A DNA stretch of 22,358 nucleotides from the NCBI GenBank assembly GCA_001953115.1, contig LSSL01000377.1, positions 1 to 22,358 on the forward strand, written 5' to 3'. Positions 12,081-21,459 of this stretch are shown here, piece by piece (the stretch's first letter is position 1; each line of letters opens with the position of its first letter). Source of the DNA: Smittium mucronatum. Lineage: Eukaryota; Kickxellomycota; Harpellomycetes; Harpellales; Legeriomycetaceae. Both the position numbers and the translations under genes were made by a program. A model generated the notes under the pieces. That model ran no database searches and was not told where the DNA came from. It saw nothing but the letters and a program-made list of their open reading frames with translations.

Positions 12081-14624
12081 AGAATTAATGAATAAAATCA
12101 TTGAAGATAAAAAAATCGAAATAAAAAAATCGAAATAAAAATGAAGGATTAAATTTTTCAAAGCCAAAGATGCAGATAATAGCCAGGGAAATATTATAAA
12201 TTAGAAGAATATTTGTGAAGATACTAGCGGCAAAAAATAGCAACGGGCTATAAAAAATAAACAGGAATTTTGCAGATATTTAAGTAATATCAAATAATAA
12301 TTTGATTTTTTAGAAGGTATAAAAATAATACTTTAATTTTCCAGAGAATTTGAATATTCCGCTATAAGAACTAACACTGCAATTAATTTTCCAGGAAATA
12401 TATGTTATTATGTGTATATTTTGATATAATATATCTATATGCGGAATAATTATTTATAAAATTAGTAAAAGAAATTTTGATTGTTCTTTGTTCACGATTA
12501 TTTTAAGCAAAGAAAATTTTTCCTAAAATAGGAAATACGAAAAAAACTGTATTAGATAATTCTGCAGTACATAAAGCTAAAATAACTAGAAATATAGCCT
12601 TCTAATAGGTGTATTAATTAAGATTTCTGCCCAATTATTCTACAATATTAAATCAAATAAAGGCAGTATTATTGGGGTTTGAATTTAGCTTTAAATTTAT
12701 TGTCACTATGTCAAATAACCCACAAATGCTTGAGGAATATGCAATCACAATAAATTAATTAATTGAAAATTATTTCTCCAATTTATTAAGCTATAATAGG
12801 GAATGTATTGAACTAGGAAAATGTGAGAGAGGAGTTTTTTAGAGTTTTTTTTATAAAAACAAATCAATTGAAATTTATGATATTATTTGATTGAGTATTT
12901 AAACCTCAAATCTTTTGATCCTTTCGATATTTAAAAGTCTATTTAGTATCTATTTTCAAAATTTGAAGTTTCTAAATTAAATAAACAAACAAATAAAATT
13001 TAAACTCGATTTTAAATTTTGTGATTTTATTTCTCATAATATTATCTTTAGTTTGTTAAAAATATAATCAAAAAGGTTACTAGAGCTAGATGAATAAGGA
13101 CATAAGCTTAATAATTTTTCATAGAAACTAAATAACGCTCAAGCATATTAAAAAACAAATTTCAAAAAAATAGGATGAACAACAATAGCATATACATACT
13201 GCACCCAAGTATTTTCTAAAATTATAAGTGAATTTTTTTTAGTAAATTAAAAGAAAAATTGTACCAATTTAGACTCCAAGTTTTACTAATAGTATTTACT
13301 TGTAAAACTGTGAATTGAAGAGGCATTCTTTTATATTTGATCAGACTTTTATTGGGAAACTGTTCTCATTTCAATTGAAAAAAATTAACCCGAAATATAT
13401 AAATCATGCACTTTTTTTTATAATTTTTATGCTGCATATTTTTTTTCGTGCTAATTAATTAATTATAAAACAATTGAATTCAACATATTTATCATTCACA
13501 AAAAAAATGATTCTTTATTAATGGCAACATGATAGGTTTTATTTACCATATCCGTATTAATTTCGAAAAATGGGTCTAATAAAATTGAAATTTTTTTTCT
13601 TTTTCAAAAAAGATAGAATAAGGATAATGAGTTTGATATTATTGGATAAAATAAATGTAAATATCGAATGTGTATATGTTAAAAAATCACACAAAACATT
13701 TCTCAACCAATAATTTCACAAACATAAAACTAAACTTCAGAAAAAAAAATGTAGGACCTACATCCCCAATTCATTGAGGAAAATAATCACGAATTTAGAT
13801 TAATAAAGTCTATAATTAAACTAATATTATCAGATTTATGTTTTACAAAGAATTAAAAGAATTTTCATGTAAAATCTAAAGAAACAAAAAAAGTTTTTTA
13901 GAAAAAAAGGATTTTTTAATTTTACCGAATTCGGCAAATGCAGTGATATAGAATCAAAATTTGAACCCAGAACCGATTTTTCCAATATCTGTAGTGGGGG
14001 ATTTTTGCGAGAAATCTACGGAAGCCTCTATAGATATTCGAATTAAATAAATAGAGTTTTCTCAATGGGCAATAGAGTGATATGGGATGAGAGATTGAGT
14101 TAAGTTCAATTAAAAAAACGGAATTATATTTTAATGTCTTATTTTTTTAAAAAAGCTAATTAATGTTTTAATTGAAGTTTTTTAAGGATCTGACTTAGTT
14201 ATTTATTTATCGAATAAGTTTGGATTTAAAACAGTTCAATGGATGGTATGGAACTATTGGGTTAAAGAATATTTTTTCAAAAATCTTGTAATTTATATAA
14301 TTGCACTTTAGATTCAGAAACAAATTTTGGAGGGCGATTTTAGAACTAGTTGAATGGATAGGGGGGGATGGAGTTCTAATTTTAATCTCTTGAGGGCATT
14401 AAATTGAAAAATCTCGTTACTAGTCAAATAAAGAGTTAAAATTTGATGTCTGGATTAAGATTTATTGTATTCAATCCAGAAAAAAACGGAAAATAAAGAA
14501 AGTCGTCAAACAATTAATTTCTAGAAAAATAAAAAAACAAAAAAAATAGTATTTTGAGCAGGAATAAACCTCATAGAGTAGGGACGTATTCGTTACCGAA
14601 TTTTCAAGTTGATAAAAAATAAAT
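12081..14624. other. A+T-rich spacer, no gene seen
   Basis: About 2.5 kb of A+T-rich DNA like the left desert, gradually rising in G+C after about 13920. No credible reading frame is present. A 14-bp unit (ATAAAAAAATCGAA) repeats about 2.4 times at 12107-12143. Two loosely similar patches near 14233 and 14348 share a GTT-AATGGAT core but are too short to interpret. Confidence 0.6.
12107..12143. repeat. 14-bp tandem repeat, about 2.4 copies
   Basis: ATAAAAAAATCGAA at 12107-12120 is repeated exactly at 12121-12134, and a third partial copy follows. It lies just outside the right edge of the normal-composition island. Confidence 0.7.
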
Positions 14625-14651
14625 GAGGGGGGAGGGTGGGGAGGAGGAGGA
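14625..14651 (+). other. G-rich tract downstream of FMC1
   Basis: The plus strand reads G6-A-G3-T-G4-A-GG-A-GG-A-GG. It falls one G-run short of a strict four-run G3 quadruplex motif but could form a two-tetrad quadruplex. It lies about 50-75 nt beyond the FMC1 stop, where it would appear in the minus-strand transcript as a pyrimidine-rich (C/U) tract, possibly within the 3' UTR. Confidence 0.45.
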
Positions 14652-14699
14652 GAACATATGGTGCATATAAGTCTTGGTTGGAGAAAGTTAGGCAGTGGT

Positions 14700-15106
14700 T
14701 TAATCGGTTGGGGTTATAGGCATCTTAAATCCAACGAGATTAGCAGTTCTTCGAAGCTGCTCCTTTTGGTCAAGAGTTCTACTATACTTTTTGGTCAAGA
14801 TGGCGTGTCTGGACCGATTTGAAATAAAACAATTGATAGCATCGGCATCGGCTAGTTTAGAATTCAATGTTTCGTTAGGAAGCAGCCCAGTTCGGAATTT
14901 AGTGGATAATAGAGATTCCCAGTACTTGTTTCCATTCACGCTCGTGTACTAGAAGTTTGATTGAGTTTGGAATTTCTTTTCTTCATTTTAATTTTTTTTT
15001 TTCAAAAGAGAGGATATATACGATAATATGAATAGATAAAAAAGTCACGTACCTGCGTCCGAATGAGTTTCAAAAGGTTTCTGTAGACTGCTGAAGGAGT
15101 AGACAT
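14700..15106 (-). CDS. FMC1: FMC1-like mitochondrial F1-ATPase assembly factor, 2 exons
   Basis: Exon 1 runs 15106-15053 (18 codons from ATG) and exon 2 runs 14948-14700 (82 codons plus TAA). The intron between them (104 nt) begins GTACGT and ends CTAG, phase 0, giving 100 residues. The start STPSAVYRNLLKLIR matches the LYR-like N-terminal helix of the FMC1 family, and the end RRTANLVGFKMP matches the conserved C-terminal LVG-[LF]-K-[LM]-P signature. The length is close to the human homologue. FMC1 is a mitochondrial matrix protein that, in yeast, supports assembly of the F1 sector of ATP synthase together with the chaperone Atp12. The middle is weakly conserved and was not aligned. The gene is about 570 bp downstream of MOG1 on the same strand, with no functional link. 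The assignment rests on the two terminal motifs recalled from the family. Confidence 0.8.
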
Positions 15107-15670
15107 TTTTCTGATTCAGAGGTCGAATGACAAAGAATTTTGTTTGATTGACTATATGGAGTTGGCACAATTATGAAAGATTGGCGTTAATTGAAAAAAA
15201 TAAATAAAATAATCCTCTATGAAATGATCAGGCTTAATTTCCGTTACATAAAAGGATCGAATATATCAAGATTTTGATGGGTTAATTTTTTTTGGTTTGT
15301 TAGAAATAGAGGTATGACAGCAAAGGGCTGATTACTGGATGACAAATACAGATCACCTTGACAAAAAAATAAAGCCAATCAATGGGGAGGCTATGATTAT
15401 GAGCAGGAACACAGTAAATCAATCCATCGTCACGATCAACCAATCAAACAATGAGATGAATAAAGAAGAAACGAGAAAAGTAAAAATGAACTCAAAATGA
15501 AGGAATCAAAAATAGTAGAGAATCACAAGTAACTGCGACAACAAAATCATTAGTATAATACAGCATAACTCTAATTTAGAAAGAAAGAATAGGGCCAAGA
15601 GCACGCCAAATGCTGTAAAAACATGCATAATAAATCAATACTTTAATAGAATAGCTACTAAACCACATAT
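15107..15670. other. Intergenic spacer between MOG1 and FMC1
   Basis: This 564-bp stretch should contain the MOG1 3' end and the FMC1 promoter. On the minus strand an ATTAAA variant polyadenylation signal occurs shortly after the MOG1 stop (near 15645). A 53-codon plus-strand frame (15339-15500) is hydrophilic and resembles nothing I know. I treat it as chance. Confidence 0.5.
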
Positions 15671-16394
15671 TTAGTCAAACAAATCCCAGTCGCGAATCTT
15701 GAAAGTGCTGGCCATTTGGGCAATAGCCTCTAGTTTAGCTTCTGGGGGACCAGAGAGATTGGGGCAATTTAAAGTGACTAAAAAGTCGGTTTTGACGTCA
15801 AATAGACGAATGAGGATGACGAATATAGAAACCTGAACGAGATTATCTTTCTCGTTGAACTTTGAAGCCTTTTGAAGACCGTAAAGGCAATATGCACTAT
15901 GAGGTCTGTTGATTCCAGCAATATTTGGGAGCTGGGTTTCAGTAATAATCTCGATGCCAGCTGACTCGTTGTCATTTCCAAGCTCATTGTAATGGAATCT
16001 ATAAAAGAATTTAAAAAATAAATTAGTTTAAATTCAAAAAACGGGGCGGAGTAAAAAGAATGCCTTAGAGCCTCGATATCGGTGAGTTCCAATAATTGCA
16101 GGATTTCAAAAATTAAGCTTTCTTCAGATTCAGAATGCACAAAGACTTCTTGATTGTCTGGAACTTGACGGAATTCACTGTTTTTTAATAAAAAATCGCA
16201 TGAAGAATAAAGGTTAGGTAAACAGATACTAATGAAGTTTTTTTTTTGTTATTTCAGCGCCAATAAGGCTTTATATATCTTGCTATAATAAAATTAATAA
16301 GAACATGCTACCTAACATCAACAAAATTGTTGATAGGGAATTGAACGGAAATGGCACCTCCGAACAATGGTCTTTCTTGTAGAGATTCGTTCAT
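15671..16394 (-). CDS. MOG1: Mog1 / RANGRF-like Ran GTPase-binding protein, 3 exons
   Basis: Exons are 16394-16312, 16177-16064 and 15998-15671, summing to 525 nt (174 residues, stop TAA at 15673-15671). The protein begins MNESLQERPLFGGAISVQFP, then FVDVSEFRQVPDNQEVFVHS. These are the diagnostic Mog1 motifs: R-x-LFGGA, the VDVS turn, and the R-x-VPDNQEVF segment. Next come SLIFEILQLLEL and the ALR-FHYNELGND region. Mog1 binds Ran, promotes nucleotide release and acts in nuclear protein import. Length suits the family (human 186). Intron 1 (134 nt) is GTAGCA..CAG. Intron 2 (65 nt) has a GC donor (AAG|GCATTC). The only nearby GT alternative adds seven residues (HSFYSAP) inside a conserved stretch and is worse by homology. 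A start at 16394 puts the LFGGA motif at its usual distance from the N-terminus. Confidence 0.93.
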
Positions 16395-16599
16395 TATAAA
16401 TTTAAATATAAGATAAGTCTATAGTACAGAGTCTTTAAAAGGAAAAAGGAAAATCGATAAATAAACAACGAATCTTAGGGTAACGATAAAAGAAGCTGAA
16501 GATAGAGGCAAGTATTTATGGATATATTATTGTATATAAAAAGTAAAATACAAGTACTCTTTACAAGATGGTTTTTATTAAAGTAATGTTTTGGCCCTT

Positions 16600-16782
16600 C
16601 TATGGAATTTCTTTTTTCGAAATTCGAATAAATATTTCCATTTGGTTCTCTCTAAATAACCACTCGACAATATCCCGGTTGTTTTTTGCAAGGTCAAAAA
16701 TTATTTTTATTGGTTGATCTGTATAAATAAACTTTAACTGTTGGCTAAATACAAAAAAACCAACCGTATCCACTGGCAGAAA
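16600..16782 (-). CDS. Possible terminal exon of an unassigned minus-strand gene
   Basis: After an acceptor-like GATAG (minus strand, 16787-16783) a frame stays open for 60 codons to TAG at 16602-16600. It begins FLPVDTVGFFVFSQQLKF and continues through YTDQPIKIIFDLAKNN to IRISKKEIP. An AATAAA signal follows the stop by about 22 nt (minus strand, 16578-16573), as expected for a last exon. The alternation L-x-F-x-Y-x-D-Q-P-I-x-I-x-F-D-L is reminiscent of the C-terminal strand pair of PCNA-fold sliding clamps (PCNA, Rad9), but this is a pattern impression and not a family match. The upstream exons were not resolved. A 52-codon frame at 16981-16823 and an intron-like segment at 18454-18301 might belong to the same gene, though I could not join them without stops. 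The frame could also be chance. Confidence 0.35.
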   Translation of the reverse strand, partial: FLPVDTVGFFVFSQQLKFIYTDQPIKIIFDLAKNNRDIVEWLFRENQMEIFIRISKKEIP

Positions 16783-17468
16783 CTATCATTAAAAGTCACA
16801 TCACTGGCTGAATGGGTGAATATTAGAACAAATCAGTAAGTGAAAGATGTAAATTTGAATTTTTTTTTTTTCTGAGCTCTGAGCAAAGTGTTAGTGCGGC
16901 TAAATGAGACAGCTTGTAGATAAGAGAGGACTCAGAGAAGATCACTATTGAAGAAAATCTACAGGCAAACATATTAGCCATCTTAACTGGGATTCATCAC
17001 ACGCAATAAATTGCACACATCATTGAATTTGGTTACAAGAAATTTTATTCACGCCATTGAACAAATTTTCGAGAAATAACAAATTGAATATCTTACAATA
17101 AAACTCTCTATTAATAATAAAAATAACAAGTAGCAAATTGAAAGCAAAATAACTGGTCTACATTATCGGATATATATGACCAATAGATGCACACGAAATA
17201 TTGAGATTTTCACCCTATTACATTCCCTAGGAAAATAATCAGCCTTAAAACATTGAAGCCAGTGCAATATCACACTATTAAACAGAAATAAAAAAGTCAA
17301 AGTGAGGCTGGAGGTGCCATTTGGAGGTATGTGTGATCAATTCCATAAAATTTGCTCCGCGTTATCAATAGGACTAAAGGGTGGCTGTCTATTACTTTTA
17401 AGAGTTTCAAAATATCTCCTTCTGCTACTCGTTATTCCCGATACACCATTTCCATAGAAACTATAACA

Positions 17469-17486
17469 CCCCCCCTCCCCCTCCCC
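17469..17486 (-). other. G-quadruplex motif on the minus strand
   Basis: The plus strand is C7-T-C5-T-C4, so the minus strand reads G4-A-G5-A-G7. Splitting the G7 as GGG-G-GGG gives four runs of three or more G with one-base loops, which meets the strict quadruplex pattern. It lies in the unassigned stretch between MOG1 and LMBRD2. Confidence 0.6.
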
Positions 17487-17699
17487 TCGAGAAATCTGGG
17501 ATGGACTCGCCTTTCCCATTAATAGAATAGATGAGACACAACTATCGTTGAAGAAATCAATATTTGGAGATTTCAGGTTTTGGACCGGTGCTGGCAGCCA
17601 TGGCTATTCTTCTTTCCGGACGCTTGAAAATGCACCAAAATCCGAGACACGTGAAATCCAGTATTTTGTATTTGATGGGTTTATATGATTAGCCCAATG

Positions 17700-17719
17700 C
17701 TAGTGCGTATTTGCACTAG
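17700..17719. repeat. 7-bp inverted repeat, hairpin-like
   Basis: CTAGTGC at 17700-17706 and GCACTAG at 17713-17719 flank a six-base GTATTT loop. The arms are not followed by a U-tract and no gene ends here, so it is reported only as a structure. Confidence 0.5.
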
Positions 17720-18816
17720 TCGTTTTTATTTGTCGAGAATTCGGCTTCTATTTCTTTGTGCCTTTCCGGTCCTGAAATAGGTGCAATTCCTAAATTGGGA
17801 ATAAAAATCTGCGACAATAAATATATTTATCCGTACATGGATCATAATTGTAAATGAGAGCCTTTTTACTTTTTTATGCCAAGAATCTAATAACGGGTTT
17901 AAAAGGATGTTTTTGACTCACAGCTGTTTTTCTTGCCAATTAGATTCATTTATAGAAAAAAATATATTCCCAGTAATTTTTATTTGCGCTGATAAAAATG
18001 GCAAGCAATTCGTTTTGTTTTACCCAAAACCTTTTGCTTAACACCTCTGCAATAAACCAATGGCACTGCCCACACACTCTGCTTTGTATCGTTTAACAAG
18101 CGATTGGGGTATTTATCCCTTCCATGTAATATATTGGCTTAATCAAAGACCAGCTAATCCTGCAATTTGACTAGAACTGTATGAGACAGTTGTGGGAACA
18201 CAAAACAACCACCAATAAAAATCCAAAATAGATCAATATCTCATCAGGAAATTATAATTAGCTTTTCCGGTGTCAGATTAGCAAATGGCCTGCCGGAATT
18301 CTGAATTATGTAATGGTTAGCGTGAAATAAACAAAAAGTACTGAGATTTAAACTAAATATCTGCGCAGGCTAATTGGGCATCACATTCACATTCACGATT
18401 TGCCGGAAAGTGAATGACAAATTTACAAACCTTCAGAAACAAATACCCACTCACCATGGAAGACCTCGATTTCTCGCTTGGCTCTTCGCTCTGAGTGATA
18501 ACCACGAGGCTTGAAAATATCCAACACATGTCTCGCCGCTATTACTGTATTCTAATTTCTTTTTTTCTGTCTCAAATTAGAGCTAGCCAAGTTTGTTGCT
18601 TTTTCTATTCTTTACTCTCTGTGACTGACTTTCTCATACTAGCCTTAATTCTCAATACAGTTCCCATTCTCTAAAAAAAATTATTTTTTTCTAAAAAAAA
18701 AAATTCCAATACTTCCCCCATTCTCTAGCAATTTAATCCTCATTTGAAGCAAGTGTTTTTGGTGCCTTTAAACTCTGCCCCTTCCATTTCTTCTCCTCCT
18801 CCCCCCGTCTCTCTTG

Positions 18817-21150
18817 ATGTTTTTTCCAATATCCCTGTTGTGTTTTGTTGCTTCAGTGGCTTCTCTCTTGAGGTATTCTAATCCAAGAACTACTTCTATC
18901 CCTGTTTTTATTCTCGCCTCCATAAGTTGGTTCTTACCTACTGCCGCTATATTTCTGTTGCCCTTCGATATCAGCTCTGTAATATTCTTCATTTCCTATA
19001 CCCTCTCTCCATTTCACTTCTCATTTTTCATTAAATCTACTTTAAAACACCTCAAACCTTCCTTTTTTTTATTAATTTCCTCCCTCCCCTTTTCTTTTTA
19101 TAAACTGCAAAAACAATAATAGAGCAATTATCGCGAATGTCTGGGCCCTAATTGTCAAAAGCCCAGGGGGTACATGGAATTATCTACCACCCTTTTCTTG
19201 TGGCGATTTTTATACTGGACTTTATTTTTTTTAACTTGGTAAGTCCTTTATTCTTAGCTCCATCTTTTCTACCTATGCTTATTATTTTTTTCCTTTCTGA
19301 TTTAGGGTCGTTCTCCCTATTTATTCCGAATACGTTGAATCCGGTCACTTATCTCGAAAACTTAAACTCAAACAGGCTATTCGAGACCATGTTAAACTTA
19401 AACTGACTGTCGGGGTTTTCCTTTTATTAGCTTTGTTTGTCATTGCCGCTAAGGGCTATCTAAATATGTAAGATACCATTCTCTCCTTCAAAAGCCTTTT
19501 ATCTCACTTTTCTCTAAATTTTTTCTCTTTTCAATTCAATTCGAAAGGCACAACTTTACCGCATTCGCTATGGTTGCTGCAAACTCTTGGGGTATTATTT
19601 TGATCGTAAGCTTTATGGGTGTTGGTCTTGTCAAAATTCCTCGTGATTTTTATAACAGCTCTTCTCCATCAAAACTTTTGCGCCATATCGAAAAAAATGC
19701 TCCTTCTTTACTTAACGCCGCCGAAGACTCTGAACTTGATCTTATTGAAGTCCTCTATCAGTTTTGGTCAATCCCCAACCGTGACGATACTTATAGCTCA
19801 TACTATCCCTTTTTTAAAAAAATTGAAATCGAGGTAAACCCTTCTTCCCTCTTGTTTTACCATCTTTACTTCTTTTTTTATCTTAAAGAAAACCTTACTC
19901 CATAAAAATCCTTTTATTTTACTATGTGTCATGTAGAATTCGGATTTGTTTAAAAAGTATCGCTATCGTTTAGAGACTTATGGAAATCCAATTCAATCTG
20001 TTCAGAATATTGACGAGAATTATCTTGCTTCGCTCCGAAAAAAAATTAATCTTTCCAATCTGAAATTTGAAGCTAATGTTTACCAATGGGAAAAAGCAAA
20101 ACTATCTGCTTTCTTTTATCAAGACTTGGTTTCTGCAAAGTTTACTGGTATCCTCAGTTCCTCAGTTGAGCCCATTCGTAGTTGGCCCCTATGGAAAAGA
20201 TCCTTGGCATACACTTGGTACATAGTCATAGCTCCATACGTTTATATGCTCATTTCCTCAATACTAATCCTCCTCAGCATCAGCATTCTTCAGTCAGAAG
20301 CTATGGTTACCATTTATCCTAAATGGACCATCATTGGATCTCTTTTCCACTACATTAAGAATAACTCTTACCTGATCGAATTCTTCTCCATCACAATCTT
20401 ATCATACATGTCCATAAGTGTCTTCTCTTCCGTCACTAAAGTCAAATTTTTTGGAATGGATAATTTATACCCTAACCGAAATTCCAGCCAAAAGAGCCTG
20501 CTTGCTTGTGGTTCTCAATTATGTCGTTTAATGATGCCTCTATGCTATAACTTTTTAGGCATTGCCTCTCTCGATCTAACTACTGCTTTCCACAAGGTAA
20601 TTTTACTTTTATTTTCTTTTAATATCTTCCAATAACCATACACAAACCCCTAAAAAAATTATCTTCTTTGGTTTTATAAAATGCATAGCTTATGGGCAAA
20701 GTGGATTCTGTTCCTGTTTTCGGTCAAGGATTTAACCGTGCCATGCCTGTAATCGTTCTTTTGCCCGCTGTTCTCACTTATTTTAGAATATTCGACAAAA
20801 TTATGAGAGTTTTCAGCTTTGATCTGGTTGAAGATCGCTCCACTCCAGGTTCTTCGTCCTCTAGTGTGTACTCTGGAATCGGAATATCAGAATTCAATGA
20901 AGGGAAAACCCTATTGTTAAATTGTAAGTACCTTTTTATCCCCATTTGCATTTTCTCATCTTTATTTTTTTTCATGTACTCTTCCCATCTCCTATTCTTC
21001 TAATGCAAATTTTAATTAAATTAAACAGGTCGACTAGCTTATGAAAGGTCACAGAATTCAGGTGAACCAACGGCTCGCGATAACGCAATCAATTACGTTA
21101 GCCGAGCTCGGACCGATTTATCATCAAATTATTTACTTGATTCGGATTAA
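18817..21150 (+). CDS. LMBRD2: LMBRD2-like multi-pass membrane protein, 7 exons
   Basis: Exons: 18817-18978, 19123-19238, 19306-19467, 19548-19833, 19937-20596, 20689-20923 and 21029-21150, total 1743 nt (580 residues, TAA at 21148-21150). All six introns (67-144 nt) are GTA..AG, T-rich, with compatible phases. Residues 1-54 hold two membrane segments ending FLLPFDISS, the LPLDVST position of LMBRD2. A lumenal loop with two cysteines follows (about 59-64). Next come LWRFLYWTLFFLTW (TM3), TM4 about 125-141, and ANSWGIILIVSFMGVGLVKI (TM5), matching the family's NTWG..GYGLVEIPR motif. A cytosolic segment leads to TM6 near 332-361, then CRLMMPLCYNFLG (about 438-450) and FGQGFNRAMPVIVLLPAVLT. The family is LMBR1-like. 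Human LMBRD2 (about 700 residues) is linked to GPCR signalling, but its biochemical role is unclear. This copy has a shorter tail. An in-frame TAA at 18769-18771 with no ATG before 18817 fixes the start. Confidence 0.9.
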
Positions 21151-21459
21151 AATCGAAATTTAACCATTACATTTATATTATCCTGTTTATTCGCAAGTAA
21201 TGCTGGCAATCCGTTTCCGCTAACCTCTCTTCATCCACTCTAATTCACTAATACTGTATCAAAAGCATTTGGTTTATCTTTGTTATTTATGAAATTTAAT
21301 AATAGAAGAGTAAATTTTTTAGTTTCTCTTAATCCATTTATTTAATAAAAATTTACTGTTTTAATCTACTTTTGCAAAAGAGATCTTAAATCTTATGTTA
21401 AGTATAAAGAAGGATTATTTTTGCCTTTTTCTATTGTGATATAGACATTAGACTTCTTT
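21151..21459. other. Convergent intergenic region
   Basis: 309 bp between the stop codons of LMBRD2 (plus) and the lysine-rich protein gene (minus). It holds both 3' UTRs and the overlapping polyadenylation signals at 21337-21349. No gene is seen. Confidence 0.6.
21337..21349. terminator. Overlapping polyadenylation signals for two convergent genes
   Basis: TTTATT at 21337-21342 is AATAAA on the minus strand, and AATAAA on the plus strand follows at 21344-21349. The near-palindrome lies about 195 nt after the LMBRD2 stop and about 120 nt after the stop of the lysine-rich protein gene, so it could serve both transcripts. Assignment as functional signals is inferred from the hexamers only. Confidence 0.45.

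Larger units (their letters stand above)
16783..18816. other. Two-kilobase stretch without an assignable gene
   Basis: Composition is closer to the genic part of the window than to the desert. On the minus strand there is a well-formed intron-like segment: GTGAGT at 18454-18449, a GCTAAC branch-point-like motif at 18321-18316 and a TTCAG acceptor ending at 18301. The donor directly follows an ATG (18457-18455), but the sequence after the acceptor opens for only 18 codons before TGA. Several frames of 50-60 codons occur and none is recognisable. The right end, upstream of 18817, is pyrimidine-rich and should hold the LMBRD2 promoter. A minus-strand G-quadruplex motif (17469-17486) and a hairpin (17700-17719) are listed separately. 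Confidence 0.5.

Noticed and set aside
15339..15500. Plus-strand frame of 53 codons between MOG1 and FMC1
   Set aside because: It is hydrophilic, with no known similarity and no sign of its own promoter or terminator. The length is compatible with chance at this composition.
17337..17519. Minus-strand frame of 60 codons with an ATG
   Set aside because: The protein includes a Gly/Glu stretch encoded by the G-rich tract and has no recognisable family or clear splice partners. An exon of the unassigned gene cannot be excluded.
18768..18992. Minus-strand frame of 74 codons
   Set aside because: It is antisense to LMBRD2 exon 1, which has clear family motifs on the plus strand.
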